The notes: generated by a model not told the origin, from the sequence alone. Positions 50,141 through 61,276 are shown, counted from the first letter of the stretch. The stretch: 64,000 nucleotides of DNA from Planctomycetota bacterium (GCA_024278955.1 JAJRSE010000059.1:1-64000), one strand, 5' to 3'. A program made the numbers and translations.

Positions 50141-51052
50141 ATGGCGATAAAATTCCCACAAAGAGCTCTCTGTTTCTTGATCTTTGCCATCGCAGCATGC
50201 CCAATCACCTTTGCGGAAGAAGAAAAAAACTACACTCAAACCAAAAATGTCGTCTATGCCGAAGTCCACGGCATTGGCCTGCTCTTAGATGTTTTTACTC
50301 CCACTGAAGCTGCGAACGGCTTGGCCATCGTCGACGTCGCGAGTGGAGCCTTCCACTCCGACCGGGGGAAAATCAACGACCATAAAAAAGCAGGGATCTT
50401 TGATACGTTTTGCGGCAAAGGATATACCGTGTTCGCAATTCGCCCCGGTTCAATTTCAAAATTTGGAGCCCCCGAGATGATCAAAAATCTCAATCAGGGC
50501 ATTACCTGGGTGATTGATCATGCCGAGAAGTATAGCGTCGACCCCAATCACATGGGGTTATTGGGAGCTTCAGCCGGTGGCTACTTGGCCTGTCTCGACG
50601 CAGTTTCTTCCGAAGAAGGCAGCCCCGCCGAGTGTTTCAAAGCAGTCGGCGTTTTCTTTCCCCCAACCGATTTGCTGAACTACGGCCCTATTCAGCTCCA
50701 AGTTCGCACCGATCCGTTTCTTGGAAGAACCGTACGGAAACTTCTCTTCCGCGAAGGCTTTGGCAAAATGACCGATGAGGCCATTGAAGAGCGTGTCATA
50801 AAGTTTTCGCCCGCACGCCGCGTCACTTCCGAGTTGCCGCCGTTCTTGTTCATCCACGGCGACGCCGATCCCTTGGTACCGTTACAGCAGTCAGAAATCA
50901 TGGTCGCTGCGTTGAAAGAAGCCAACGTTTCCGCGGAACTTATCGTCAAGGAAGGGGGAGCCCACCCTTGGCCAACCATCGCAGAGGAAGTCAAAATCAT
51001 GAGCGACTGGTTTGATAAAACCCTAGAGTCGGAAGCCACCGCAACCAAATAA
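50141..51052 (+). CDS. Secreted alpha/beta hydrolase (esterase-like)
   Basis: Signal peptide; MGLLGASAGGYLACL (GxSxG), FIHGDADPLVPLQQSE. Confidence 0.87.
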   Translation: MAIKFPQRALCFLIFAIAACPITFAEEEKNYTQTKNVVYAEVHGIGLLLDVFTPTEAANGLAIVDVASGAFHSDRGKINDHKKAGIFDTFCGKGYTVFAIRPGSISKFGAPEMIKNLNQGITWVIDHAEKYSVDPNHMGLLGASAGGYLACLDAVSSEEGSPAECFKAVGVFFPPTDLLNYGPIQLQVRTDPFLGRTVRKLLFREGFGKMTDEAIEERVIKFSPARRVTSELPPFLFIHGDADPLVPLQQSEIMVAALKEANVSAELIVKEGGAHPWPTIAEEVKIMSDWFDKTLESEATATK

Positions 51053-51097
51053 AAGTCAGCATCTCGTTTGCCCTTCCCGTCCACTCCCAACACTCAT

Positions 51098-52432
51098 TTA
51101 CTTCTCTCCCTCAACCAAGTAAATCGGATTACTAAGCACCCACGGATACCGCTGCCCCGCCAAGACTTGAATCGCTTCCATCCGGTAAACCCCCGACTTT
51201 TTCAAATCAAGCACTAGCTCCTTGTCCTCGACTTCGGAAAAGGTCTGCCCATTACGAACCACACGAATCTGCGCCACAGTGGGCAAGCTGACGTGTAGCG
51301 TCATCCCTTTTTCAAATGAAATCTCGTCGCCGACCGTTCCGACCGGCTTGCCTTGACCCTCAACCCAGAAACCAACCGACGGCAAAGGGGCAATTAGCTC
51401 GAAGCCCAAAATAATACGCCCGTCACGAAGCGCACCACGGACCGTATGTTCGTTGATCTCCTCAATCTGCAAAAACGTCCCCACATGACGCATGCTGATT
51501 TCGTACGGATCGAGCTGAATGGTTTTCAGGACCTTACGCTCTTCTGGTTTCTCAGTCTGTCCAAAAGCAGCCAGCAACATCTTGGCACGCAAACCATCGC
51601 CTGTCCAAACCACTTCGTCGGCATAGTCGAGCACCTCGACGCCTCCACCAGGCAAAGCAACTATCTGTAGCTTCTGGTTCTGATGGCTATCGTTGCCTGC
51701 AATCCCAGGATACCGTTCGGCTGTTGTGAGCTGATCAAACCGAGTAAGAAATCTCTCGGGATAGTCGAGAAACGAGCAGAAGGCCGACTCGGGATGCTTC
51801 TGCACGGCTCCCATGTTCATCACCATCGCAGTGATAAGCATCGCGATCGGTTCGTCTTTCGCATCGCTATGAGTATTGTAAATCTCAATTCCGTCGTACT
51901 TCGTGCGGTCGAAAGTCGGAACTTCTTCTTGATGGCAAAGAAAACGCACATCGTCTTCTCCTTCACGGCCAGGCCAGTGCAGCGAGTTCTTCAAATCGCT
52001 GGAGCTTTCGGTGCCGGCAAGAAAATACACGTCTTCATACCATCCCGTCACATTCTCGGCCACAACATCAACCTCACGGCTCTTATGCTCAGTAAAGCCA
52101 ATCACTTCTGTGCCAGTAAGCTTCGCCGCAGCGACAATCTCTTCTAGCGTGCCATTACTATCGTGCGAAAAATGGCTGTGAAAATGAAACCTGCCACGTA
52201 CAAACGGGTAGGGCACCTCAACCGCCTCGATGCCTTCTGCCAGCAAAGCCCGCTCGCGATCAAGTTTCTCTAAAAAAGGCTCACTCAACCGCCGAAGCAC
52301 AGGCAACCTCGGCCCCGCCTCCTTCTGCGCCCAGGCAGCCTCGGCAACAAAAAACGTAACAAGCAAAAACGTACAAAGGTTCAGAGTCGATCGAATCGCC
52401 ATAGTTTGTTTTCCTAATACGGCTTCTTCCAT
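51098..52432 (-). CDS. PHP/CehA-McbA-like metallohydrolase
   Basis: GRFHFHSHFSHDSNGTLEEIVAAAKLTGTEVIGFTEHKS. Confidence 0.75.
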   Translation of the reverse strand: MEEAVLGKQTMAIRSTLNLCTFLLVTFFVAEAAWAQKEAGPRLPVLRRLSEPFLEKLDRERALLAEGIEAVEVPYPFVRGRFHFHSHFSHDSNGTLEEIVAAAKLTGTEVIGFTEHKSREVDVVAENVTGWYEDVYFLAGTESSSDLKNSLHWPGREGEDDVRFLCHQEEVPTFDRTKYDGIEIYNTHSDAKDEPIAMLITAMVMNMGAVQKHPESAFCSFLDYPERFLTRFDQLTTAERYPGIAGNDSHQNQKLQIVALPGGGVEVLDYADEVVWTGDGLRAKMLLAAFGQTEKPEERKVLKTIQLDPYEISMRHVGTFLQIEEINEHTVRGALRDGRIILGFELIAPLPSVGFWVEGQGKPVGTVGDEISFEKGMTLHVSLPTVAQIRVVRNGQTFSEVEDKELVLDLKKSGVYRMEAIQVLAGQRYPWVLSNPIYLVEGEK

Positions 52433-52514
52433 TGAATCGGGAATTGCAGAAAACTACCCTTGGCGGTTAAATATTTTTGCAGTTCCCCCGCTGTGGTTCA
52501 ACTAAAAAAGTCGC

Positions 52515-53567
52515 TCAACCAACCTTCATACCAGCCCTGCGGGCCGACAACCATCGCCGTACCAACTCATCGACAACAGCGCCTGACAGAATCACCGCAC
52601 CAATAATTGCAAACTCGACATTCTGATAATTCGGATGCACAAGATTGATCGTATTACTAAGCACCACCATCACTGCCGAGCCAATTACAACGCCGATGAT
52701 ACTTCCTTCGCCGCCACGCAGCGAACATCCTCCCAGCACTGCCGCAGCTATAGCATAAAGCTCATAAAAATTCCCAAAATCACTCGGCTGAGCGGCGTTA
52801 ATGTCCAGCACAAACAGCATCCCCCCGACTCCCGCAAGCATCGAACAAATGGCATACGCCAGCAGCACCATCCGATCGGTGTTGATTCCGCTATACCGAG
52901 CAGCTTCCGGGTTGTTGCCCAACGCAAGCAAGTAGCGGCCATAGATGGTTTTGTTCAAAAACACAGCCGCAACGATCGCTAGGACAATAAGCACAAGCGT
53001 CGTGGCAGGGAGCTGAAAAGCTCCCTCGGCATCGCCAAGAATGGGTATTCTTCCCTTGGCAATCAGGCGCAATTCCTGAAAGCCGCTGCCAAATCCTTGC
53101 GATTGATCATTGGTAATTCCGCGAGCCAAACCGCGATAAAAAAGCAACCCGCAGAGCGTGACAACAAACGGCTGCAAACGCAATTTCGTGACAAGCAGAC
53201 CATGGACCAAGCCAATGACTAGCGAGATCATCAAGATTGCCCCCACCGCGGCAGGAACCGTCCAATCGTGCTTCGTCAGCAAAAATGGCAACAGCACTCC
53301 AACCAAACAAACTACCGACCCAATCGAGAGATCAATCCCCCCAGTAATAATAACAAACGCCGCACCAATACTCAGAATGCCAAACAGCGCCGTCCGGTGG
53401 ACCAGATTCTCGATGTTGCCGCTAAGCAAAAAACGATCGGTCGAAGCCGCCGTGTAGACGCAAATCATGATCAACAAGCCAAGAATGCCATAAACCTTCC
53501 CTCCGGCGCGCAGCTTCTGCGAAATCCGGCTCAACAGCGAATCAGCTCCTGGTTCTTTACCTGTCAC
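52515..53567 (-). CDS. Sugar ABC transporter permease (RbsC-like)
   Basis: AAFVIITGGIDLSIGSVVCL, LGNNPEAARYSGIN, AAAVLGGCSLRGGEGSIIG. Confidence 0.92.
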   Translation of the reverse strand: MTGKEPGADSLLSRISQKLRAGGKVYGILGLLIMICVYTAASTDRFLLSGNIENLVHRTALFGILSIGAAFVIITGGIDLSIGSVVCLVGVLLPFLLTKHDWTVPAAVGAILMISLVIGLVHGLLVTKLRLQPFVVTLCGLLFYRGLARGITNDQSQGFGSGFQELRLIAKGRIPILGDAEGAFQLPATTLVLIVLAIVAAVFLNKTIYGRYLLALGNNPEAARYSGINTDRMVLLAYAICSMLAGVGGMLFVLDINAAQPSDFGNFYELYAIAAAVLGGCSLRGGEGSIIGVVIGSAVMVVLSNTINLVHPNYQNVEFAIIGAVILSGAVVDELVRRWLSARRAGMKVG

Positions 53568-53615
53568 ATTTCGATCCTTTTTTTGATTCCAAAAAAATTA
53601 GACAATAGCCGCGAC

Positions 53616-55136
53616 CTAACACTTCGCCGGAGTTCTCCCAGTGCCCGTCGCCAACTGCATCACCGCATCCTCGCTAATCTCTGCTCGATCGAGCCCTCCC
53701 GCGATTCGCCCTTCGTGCATCACCAGCGCCCGGTCTGAGAGACCAAAAATCTCTTCCATTTCGCTCGAAACAAATACGATCGCAACCCCTCGACCCGCAA
53801 GCTCATGCATCAGCCGATAGATCTCTTCTTTGGCACCGACATCAATCCCCCGAGTCGGCTCATCCATCAGCAAAAGTCGTGGCTCGGTAGCCAACCACTT
53901 ACCAAGCACAACTTTCTGCTGATTCCCGCCCGAAAGAACCTGCACAATCTGATCGCCGCCTGCCGACTTAATTCGCAGCTGCTGAGTCATTTCTTCACAA
54001 ACACGATTTTCCGCCTCACGATTCAAAAACCCACCTCGCATCTCCCGACGCAGAGTTGCCAGCGAGAGATTCTGCTTTACGCTCATCCCCAACACCAACC
54101 CTGCCAGGCGGCGGTCCTCTGGAACAAGCACAATCCCCGCCTCGATTGCCTCGCGTGCGGTACGCGGAGGTCGAGCAAGGCTTTCGGTTTTCATCGAACC
54201 GCCTACCGCCGGAGTCACTCCAAACAAAGTCGTGAGCAGCTCCGAACGCCCTGCTCCCACCAGCCCAGCAACTCCCACAATCTCGCCAGCACGTACCGAA
54301 AAGCTAATCGCATGCGCCGGATAAGCTGGCGTACGCAGCTGCTCGACTCTCAGAACCTCGTCGCCAGTCGAGTGAGCCGTACGATGATAAAACTTCGAAA
54401 CATCTCGACCAACCATCATCGAAACCATCGCGTCATGACGAATCTCATCACGCAAAATCTGCCCTACAAAACAACCATCGCGTAATACAACAACGCGGTC
54501 AGCCAGCTCTTCCACTTCTCTCAAACGATGAGAAATGTAAATCACGCTGACGCCCTGAGCACGCAGGTTCTTGACCACCCCAAAAAGCGTTTCTGTTTCG
54601 TGTTGCGACAACGACGACGTCGGCTCATCCATAATCAAAACTCGAGCCTGCGTACTCAACGCCTTCGCAATCTCGACCAGTTGCTGTTTGCCAATCGAAA
54701 GCCTACCGACGATCGTGCGAGGCGAAACATCAAGCCCAACCATCTCCAAATACTTCGTGGCATCTCGCTCAATCCTGCAGTTATCGATCAGCCCGAAGCG
54801 TCTTGGCTCTCGCCCCAAAAAGATGTTGGCCCCAACGCTCAAGTTCGAGGCCAGATTGAGCTCCTGATGAATCAGAGAAATCCCCGCTTGCAACGCTTGC
54901 TCAACATTTGCAAACACCACAAGTTGCCCATCTACAAAAATCTCCCCCGTGCTCGGCGATTGAACCCCTGCCAAGATCTTCATCAGCGTGCTTTTGCCCG
55001 CACCATTCTCGCCGAGCACCGCCAAAACTTCACCTGCCAAGATCCCAAGCGAGACATCGTCTAAAGCTCGAACGCTCTGAAACTGTTTCCCAACATGTCG
55101 CACTTCCAGTACCGGCGGGGAATTGTTTTCGGGCAT
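53616..55136 (-). CDS. Sugar ABC transporter ATP-binding protein (RbsA-like)
   Basis: [25 protein letters not shown], second [42 protein letters not shown]. Confidence 0.94.
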   Translation of the reverse strand: MPENNSPPVLEVRHVGKQFQSVRALDDVSLGILAGEVLAVLGENGAGKSTLMKILAGVQSPSTGEIFVDGQLVVFANVEQALQAGISLIHQELNLASNLSVGANIFLGREPRRFGLIDNCRIERDATKYLEMVGLDVSPRTIVGRLSIGKQQLVEIAKALSTQARVLIMDEPTSSLSQHETETLFGVVKNLRAQGVSVIYISHRLREVEELADRVVVLRDGCFVGQILRDEIRHDAMVSMMVGRDVSKFYHRTAHSTGDEVLRVEQLRTPAYPAHAISFSVRAGEIVGVAGLVGAGRSELLTTLFGVTPAVGGSMKTESLARPPRTAREAIEAGIVLVPEDRRLAGLVLGMSVKQNLSLATLRREMRGGFLNREAENRVCEEMTQQLRIKSAGGDQIVQVLSGGNQQKVVLGKWLATEPRLLLMDEPTRGIDVGAKEEIYRLMHELAGRGVAIVFVSSEMEEIFGLSDRALVMHEGRIAGGLDRAEISEDAVMQLATGTGRTPAKC

Positions 55137-55162
55137 AAAAACCTCGGGAGCACGGCGTGCCA

Positions 55163-55223
55163 AGTCGAATGGAGTCGAATGGAGTCGAATGGAGTCGAAT
55201 GGAGTCGAATGGAGTCGAATGGA
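55163..55223. repeat. Tandem repeat, 10-bp unit (ggagtcgaat), five perfect plus a partial copy
   Basis: Direct reading; lies 27 bp upstream of the ATP-binding protein ATG. Confidence 0.97.
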
Positions 55224-55566
55224 ATGGAGAAAAACAGCGAGAGCCTTTAGTACTACCAGCGATCAGTCATTGGAACCACAACGACACGACGAACACCACG
55301 CCCTAGGGCAAGCAATGTGAAACTGTGTTTTGTTGAGTCGGCATTTTTCAGGAAACAATCATGTCGACCTGTTGATCGAGGAGAAATCATTGAAACCCCA
55401 GTATCTCTAGCTCCATTTCATTGTGCCCGTCGTGTCGTCGTGGTTCAACCTAGCGTTGTCGTATTAGACGAGCGGCAGATCAGAACTTACCCTAGTCCCT
55501 CTCTCAGCCTCTGAAATTCACCTCTGGATCGCCTTAGCAGAAGCCACAGCACCCCATTTGCCGCGA

Positions 55567-56595
55567 CTATCGCCCTGTCTTCTTCTTCAAGTCAGCCCAA
55601 AACTCCTCTACATTACTCGAATCAATCACACGCGCCGGAATGTCAATGAACTTGTTTTCAGGGATCACCGAATTGTTTTTCTTGTACAACTCATTGAGCA
55701 CGCAAATCGATTCGTAGCCATATGCGTACGGATCCTGAACCACCGTTCCCGTTACCGTGCCATCGATAATACCCTGTAGCGAAATTTCATCCTCATCAAA
55801 GGCAATCACCTTCACCTCGCCAAGCTTGCCAGCCCCACGCAACGCTTCCATTGCCAGAGGCGGGTTATAGGTAAACAGCCCAACAAACGCTGCGATATTC
55901 GGATGACGAGTTAGCGCATCCTCCGCGTTGGCTTTCCCTTTCGCTCGATCAAACTGATCAGTCAAAGTACCAAGAACCGTAAATTTACCATCCTCGCTCG
56001 TCATTGGATCGCCCAGCGGGTCATTTCGCGACGAGTCAGGCTCACGACCCAAAATGGCATCAATACACCCTTGCCGCCGTCTACTGGAATTATCCTGGTC
56101 AGCACGCCCAATCAGAATCATCACTTCGCCGCCTTCAGGTAACGCTTTGCGCACCAACTCACCACACATGAGCCCCGCAATATAATTGTCCATCCCGATA
56201 TACATCACCCGATCCGACTCCGGAGCGTCCGAGTCATGAGTAATCAGGATCGACTCAGCCGCAGCCTTATTAAGAATATCGATTTGATTGATCGAGTTGA
56301 TCGGACTAATTGCGATACCATCGATTCCGCGCGTAAGAAGGTCTTCCATCTTACGAGTCTGATCCGTCATCCCATTCGGCATCACGACCGTCACCTTCAC
56401 ACCTAGTTCCTCCCCCGCCTTCATCGCCCCTTGCCCTGCAATCGTCCAAAAATCGGCCACCCCATTCGAGACAAATGCCAGGCTGGCCCCTTGGGCCTCG
56501 GGCGTCCCACCTGCATTCTTGGAACCACAACCAAAAGACACCAACAGATGCACGGAGAATACCAGAGCGAATATTTTTCGAAGAAGCATCACCAA
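55567..56595 (-). CDS. Sugar ABC transporter substrate-binding lipoprotein (RbsB-like)
   Basis: Lipobox-like LLVSFGCGSK; GIDGIAISPIN, YIGMDNYIAGLMCGELV, VIAFDEDEISLQGI. Confidence 0.92.
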   Translation of the reverse strand: MVMLLRKIFALVFSVHLLVSFGCGSKNAGGTPEAQGASLAFVSNGVADFWTIAGQGAMKAGEELGVKVTVVMPNGMTDQTRKMEDLLTRGIDGIAISPINSINQIDILNKAAAESILITHDSDAPESDRVMYIGMDNYIAGLMCGELVRKALPEGGEVMILIGRADQDNSSRRRQGCIDAILGREPDSSRNDPLGDPMTSEDGKFTVLGTLTDQFDRAKGKANAEDALTRHPNIAAFVGLFTYNPPLAMEALRGAGKLGEVKVIAFDEDEISLQGIIDGTVTGTVVQDPYAYGYESICVLNELYKKNNSVIPENKFIDIPARVIDSSNVEEFWADLKKKTGR

Positions 56596-56690
56596 ATTTC
56601 CTTCGTAGGTCGAAGTTCAGTTAAAGACTACACAGACCAGCTTAACTCAAAGTAAACCAAAAACGCAGCCCACGAATTCGTTATTCGTTA

Positions 56691-57962
56691 TTAATTCGTC
56701 ATCCGCGAAGCATGCGCCCAAAGTCCCAAGGCTGGGTTACGAACAAAAAACACCTCTTCCCCGTCTACTTCCTGCAGGCCGTCCTCTAAGCAGCCAATAT
56801 CATAAAGTTTCGACATCTCCCCCAGATCGCCATACCCATACCCCACGCTTTCGATCTCCTCCCGCGTCAGTTCCCCTGGGCAGTAAGTAATCTTAAACCG
56901 CCCCTCCGACGACCCATGAATCAAATGTGCCGCAGCCGAGAGATTCTCTCGAAGCTCGTCACTCTGTTTCACAAATTCAAGAATCTCAGGCGTTGTACGA
57001 TACCCATATTTGCGAATTAGCTCATCAATCTTCGCGTCTTCACCAAACGTCCGAACTGCTGGGCCAAGGATAATCAATTCGCCCCCATCTGCGATTGCCA
57101 TCCGCGTACGGTAGATCGCTTTGTTTCCCAGCCAGGTGCTATGAAACTCTTCCGGATCGAGGTACACAACCACTTTCTTCAAAGGCTCCGCAACCATCTC
57201 AAAGTTCACTTCTAGCGACAGCCGGCTTGCCTCTTCAAAACACTCGACATCGTCCCCAATGAAGAGTCCCCGCACCACCAACTCGCCGGACACATTCTGA
57301 CCAATTACGGTCAACACATAAAGCAACGGAAGATGACCACAGAAATTATCTTGGGCATAATTCAAAATCTTACGAGGTGGCGTATCAGCTCGCCCCATGA
57401 TCCGTTCCATGCCATACACCGCACCAACAAAATGGCTTTCGTTAATCCCACGCACCCCTCCAGTTCCCACAAGCAAGTTCTTGTTGTAGTTGGCCATGCC
57501 CATCACCTCATGCGGCACCACCTGGCCAATCGAAAGCACCAAGTCATGCCCCCCCCTCCAGATCAATCGGTTCAACTGAGCCGGCCAAGTCTCGCAGTAC
57601 ATCCCCTCGGTCACTTCCGAAACAAAATCCGCCGGCACTTCGCCGATCGTTTCCACATCGGTTCGCCAGTTGTGATAGCGAAACAATTCTGGCGGAACAC
57701 GAGGAAACATCTTTTCTCGCTGCCACAACGGCATCTCAAAATGTGTCCCCAACGCAGGCAACACGTCGACCAGATGCTCGCCATAGTAGTCCGACGCCAT
57801 ACAAGTCAACTGGCCTGCCCGGCTATTAAATCGAGTAAAATCAGGAGGCACAGCAATCACCCGCTCGCGAGGGCCAAGCTTTTCAAAGACGCCAAACAAG
57901 GCGTCGCGAAGCTGTTCGTCAGAAAGTTCGGTCGTCGCCGACCCGGAAGCGTAATAAAGCAT
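56691..57962 (-). CDS. LarA-like (nickel-dependent lactate racemase family) protein
   Basis: RVIAVPPDFTRFNS, VVPHEVMGMANYNKNLLVGTGGVRGINESHFVGAVYG. Confidence 0.8.
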   Translation of the reverse strand: MLYYASGSATTELSDEQLRDALFGVFEKLGPRERVIAVPPDFTRFNSRAGQLTCMASDYYGEHLVDVLPALGTHFEMPLWQREKMFPRVPPELFRYHNWRTDVETIGEVPADFVSEVTEGMYCETWPAQLNRLIWRGGHDLVLSIGQVVPHEVMGMANYNKNLLVGTGGVRGINESHFVGAVYGMERIMGRADTPPRKILNYAQDNFCGHLPLLYVLTVIGQNVSGELVVRGLFIGDDVECFEEASRLSLEVNFEMVAEPLKKVVVYLDPEEFHSTWLGNKAIYRTRMAIADGGELIILGPAVRTFGEDAKIDELIRKYGYRTTPEILEFVKQSDELRENLSAAAHLIHGSSEGRFKITYCPGELTREEIESVGYGYGDLGEMSKLYDIGCLEDGLQEVDGEEVFFVRNPALGLWAHASRMTN

Positions 57963-58139
57963 GTGTCGTTTTCAAGCCGTAGAGATTCGTGTGTCTGTTT
58001 CACAATAGCCGCGTACTAACAGTCCGCCAAAATATCAGCTGTTATCTTACCGTTTTCCGACAGACAAAAGGAGAGCCCTCCACAAGCACCCAGCAAACTA
58101 TTCTTGTCAGATGCTTTCTTCCCTGTGATAATAGAAAAC

Positions 58140-58529
58140 ATGTCCTCTGCTCGCCCACAACCGGCAGTTTCAAGCCCCGCCTCTCGCGGGCCCCAGCTGC
58201 TCCATTTTCGGCTAAGACAGATGTTTTTCATGGTTACCGCACTAAGCATCTTCTGCGCTCTGCTGGTAAAAACTCCCGGGGTATGGCCGCTCGTAATCGG
58301 GTCGGTCACCTTGCTCATCGCGGCACACGTCTTCGCCAACCTAATCGGAACTCGCTTGCGCGATAGCTCTCCTGGAGCGAGCCGTTGGCAAACCCAGCAG
58401 GTCGGCTCCACCCCCGAGGTTCCCGTGGCCAGAACCAACCCAGCCGAGATCACCAACCGGAGTCCTCCGAACGGGCGGCCTATTTCGTCTTCGGACCAGA
58501 GAAATTCAGCCAAAATAGAGCCAAGTTGA
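58140..58529 (+). CDS. Small hypothetical membrane protein
   Basis: Two adjacent hydrophobic helices MFFMVTALSIFCALLVKTPGVWPLVIGSVTLLIAAHVFANLI. Confidence 0.5.
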   Translation: MSSARPQPAVSSPASRGPQLLHFRLRQMFFMVTALSIFCALLVKTPGVWPLVIGSVTLLIAAHVFANLIGTRLRDSSPGASRWQTQQVGSTPEVPVARTNPAEITNRSPPNGRPISSSDQRNSAKIEPS

Positions 58530-58651
58530 CGTCGCCTACTCCAATCACTTACATTTGATAGCAGAGGCAGAGGGAAGCAGCCTTTTTCCTTAGCTTTGTC
58601 CGATGGACGGCCAGAGCTTCTTTGGTAAAGTTTGATTGAAAGGAGAGCGCT

Positions 58652-58975
58652 ATGCCGTTATTTGAAGTGGAGACGGAAAGCCATATAATTATCACGTGGG
58701 CCAAAGACAACGACGAGGCGACGGCCGTCGTGACCGAGGCTTACCCGAGCGACACGGTCATCCGTCTGACCAAGCGTCCCCGCGATACCTGGGTTATCTC
58801 GAAGAGTGCTCTGGGAATTACCAGCTCGCTTGACCCGTGCAGCACTGCTCGCGATTGCCTTTCAAAGAGCGAAGGCGACAAGGTTCATGCAATACGGCTT
58901 TACATGCACGAGACGGGCGTCGACCTAGAGCAAGCTCGTAAAGCAATTGAGTCGAATATGGTGATGGGTTGGTAA
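58652..58975 (+). CDS. Conserved hypothetical protein
   Basis: MPLFEVETESHIIITWAKDNDEATAVVTEAYPSDTVIRLTKRP...; SD gaaaggag upstream. Confidence 0.7.
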   Translation: MPLFEVETESHIIITWAKDNDEATAVVTEAYPSDTVIRLTKRPRDTWVISKSALGITSSLDPCSTARDCLSKSEGDKVHAIRLYMHETGVDLEQARKAIESNMVMGW

Positions 58976-59190
58976 TCGCCACCCACGCCAATAGGGAAAA
59001 ATCCTAGAGCAACCGTTGGTTGCCCTGGCTAGGTCATTGGCTCGCGGTGCAGTTGCATCGCGAGCAAAGACCGGCATGGGCTTCTTCGAGCATTCTGCTC
59101 GTGCGATTTAGTTTACCGCGGCCAACTTGGGTCTCATCTTCTGGCAACGTGCCATCGACGCTAACCGCGTTTCAAACACAAAATACGGTT

Positions 59191-60195
59191 TTAGCGGTAT
59201 CTTGGTACTTGCGGTGTTACCGGATAAGGAACTTGCCCGCTACTGACAGGAGCTTCGACGCTTGGCACTTGTGGGCGAGGCGACTCGGGTCGCGTGGCAA
59301 TCATCGAAGGAGTCGTGAAGTTTGTCGTCGGATAGCTGCTGGTGCCGCCAGGCCGATAGGGAGTTGTACTTGCAACTGCCTGTGGCGTAGGCGTTGTGGG
59401 TGCGGCAACAGCCGCGGACACGGGTGACGAAGGGGTATAGGCCCTAGGCGTAGATTCGGTGTAACGACTAGCGATTGAGGCTGCCGCATTAGTGGCGATT
59501 TCTTCCATACTCCCGGCGGTCGGCGTACTCAAGCTGTTCTCCAAGCCAGCTGAAGCGGCTGTGGCCTGGGCAATTTTTGGTGGAATACCATTTATTTCAG
59601 GCGGTAGATTGGCTGTTGAAGGAGCCTGAACCGTTTGTTGAGCTGCTTGCACGGTGGCTAAGTAGCTGCCGTAGCGTGATGCTGTTTGGGGAGCTTCGCC
59701 GGCTGTCGGATTGGTTGAAGTCGGTAGAGTACTGGTCGGAGAGGATGCAGCAGCGTAGCGACTCGGGGCGGCAGCCGCGGGGGCAGCTGTTTCGGCGGTG
59801 CTCGAAGCGGCGGGCGGTACTGCGTCTGGGTTGTAAGGCAACTGAATCGAACCTAGACCCGCAGGTGGCGTGGCGGCTGCAATATGCTGCGTAGCGGTGC
59901 TCGCGGGAGCGGCTTGCGAAAAGGTTGGGGCGTCGGTGCTCGGGTATGCTGGGGCCGCCGCAAGCACAGCCGGCGGAGTTGTGCTGAGATTCGGGACAAA
60001 CGCAGGGGCGGCAGCAGCTGCTGCTGCTAGCCCTTCGGCCTGCTTGGCAAGTACCGAAGGTTTGGTAGGTTCTGCGTTTGCCAAAGATGCCGTCTCGGCA
60101 CCACTGGTGCTAGCCGTTTTTTGCATCGACTTACAACCGACCGAACTGACTCCAACGAGAATCATGAGACTCGTGGCAATGATCGTATTACGCAT
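59191..60195 (-). CDS. Ala/Pro/Thr-rich lipoprotein
   Basis: Leader MRNTIIATSLMILVGVSSVGCKS (lipobox) followed by low-complexity A/P/T/S sequence. Confidence 0.72.
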   Translation of the reverse strand: MRNTIIATSLMILVGVSSVGCKSMQKTASTSGAETASLANAEPTKPSVLAKQAEGLAAAAAAAPAFVPNLSTTPPAVLAAAPAYPSTDAPTFSQAAPASTATQHIAAATPPAGLGSIQLPYNPDAVPPAASSTAETAAPAAAAPSRYAAASSPTSTLPTSTNPTAGEAPQTASRYGSYLATVQAAQQTVQAPSTANLPPEINGIPPKIAQATAASAGLENSLSTPTAGSMEEIATNAAASIASRYTESTPRAYTPSSPVSAAVAAPTTPTPQAVASTTPYRPGGTSSYPTTNFTTPSMIATRPESPRPQVPSVEAPVSSGQVPYPVTPQVPRYR

Positions 60196-60948
60196 GGCTT
60201 CCGTGCCCTAATCGTAAACTAAGAAAAAAATTTGCCTGGGAAATTTTGACTTGTTCTGAGGAGCCAAGGGCGGGCATTACCGATAACCCGCACGACCCCT
60301 ACCTTTTCTGATAGTCGGCAATTCCGACGCTTGAGACCATAAAAACATGGATTCAAAACGGGAAAATTGCGTGCTCGCATCAGATAGGCAGGGGGATTAT
60401 AGGAGGCTATTGTAAGCGGTCAATGGCACTCCCCTTGCACGCTAGCGCGGGGTGCAGCCTGCCCTTTGTAATTTTCAGGCGATGGTTTTACAGAACCTCA
60501 TGCATTGGATTTTTCGGTGGCGTTGCTTCCAGAGATGGCCGAAGCCAACCGCTCTCGCTGAGGTAGTTGGCTGCTAGCTAGAACAGAGCCTCGGCCCCCT
60601 GATACTATTGAAGTGGCCCCCAAATAATCGGACCACCGGCGTAGAGAGAAAATCGTAACCGTTCACGGCATGGCAGCTAATTTGACGGCAGCGAGAGTGC
60701 CGGCTCGCCATTGATTTTCCCTGCCTTCAGAAAAGCAGTGTCTCGTGAGAGACTGCCAGAAGTCGCTAATTTAGCCGCTTGGGGAGATTTAGGGGGGGCA
60801 TATTCCTGCTGGAAGCTTGAATAATACTGTTTTCTACGCTTTTTGATTGCTATGTGGTTTTCATCCGATACAATGCCCAACATGTTTAGGGTGCTAGCTA
60901 ATTCGTTAATAGCTAGGCGGTAGAGACTTTTTTTGGGGAATTGATGCA

Positions 60949-61146
60949 ATGGCTGTGGGTACAATTAAGCGTCTGACGGACAGAGGATTTGGGTTTATAG
61001 ACACGGGAACGAACAAGGATATGTTTTTCCATTCTTCCAATGTGGAAGGTGTCGGCTTCGATGAACTACGAGAAGGCCAAGAGGTAAATTACACCGAAGG
61101 GCAAGGTCCTAAGGGGCCGCGTGCTGAGAATGTAACCCCTACCTAG
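60949..61146 (+). CDS. csp: Cold-shock domain protein
   Basis: GTIKRLTDRGFGFIDTGTNKDMFFHSSNVEGVGFDELREGQEV. Confidence 0.93.
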   Translation: MAVGTIKRLTDRGFGFIDTGTNKDMFFHSSNVEGVGFDELREGQEVNYTEGQGPKGPRAENVTPT

Positions 61147-61185
61147 TCTGGTTAGATTCGTATAACGAGCAACCAAGTACAAAAA

Positions 61186-61217
61186 GGGAGCTGACAACAA
61201 TGTCAGCTCCCTTTTTT
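61186..61217 (+). terminator. Rho-independent terminator after csp
   Basis: gggagctgaca-acaa-tgtcagctccc-tttttt. Confidence 0.93.
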
Positions 61218-61276
61218 CGCGTCACGGTTTTCTGAAAGCACTGCCTTTTCTGAAAACTAAGGAGGTGATCGGATCC

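Noticed and set aside
55163-55235. Human satellite (GGAAT/TCGAATGGA-like) contamination
   Set aside because: The unit resembles human satellite DNA, but the array is only ~60 bp, has a strict 10-bp period and is seamlessly embedded in an intact bacterial operon.
58016-58513. 165-aa minus-strand ORF
   Set aside because: Overlaps the plus-strand ORF with convincing TM helices; minus translation lacks protein-like features.
60677-60964. 95-aa minus-strand ORF upstream of csp
   Set aside because: Antisense to the csp leader, no recognisable family; the region is more likely a long csp 5' UTR/promoter.
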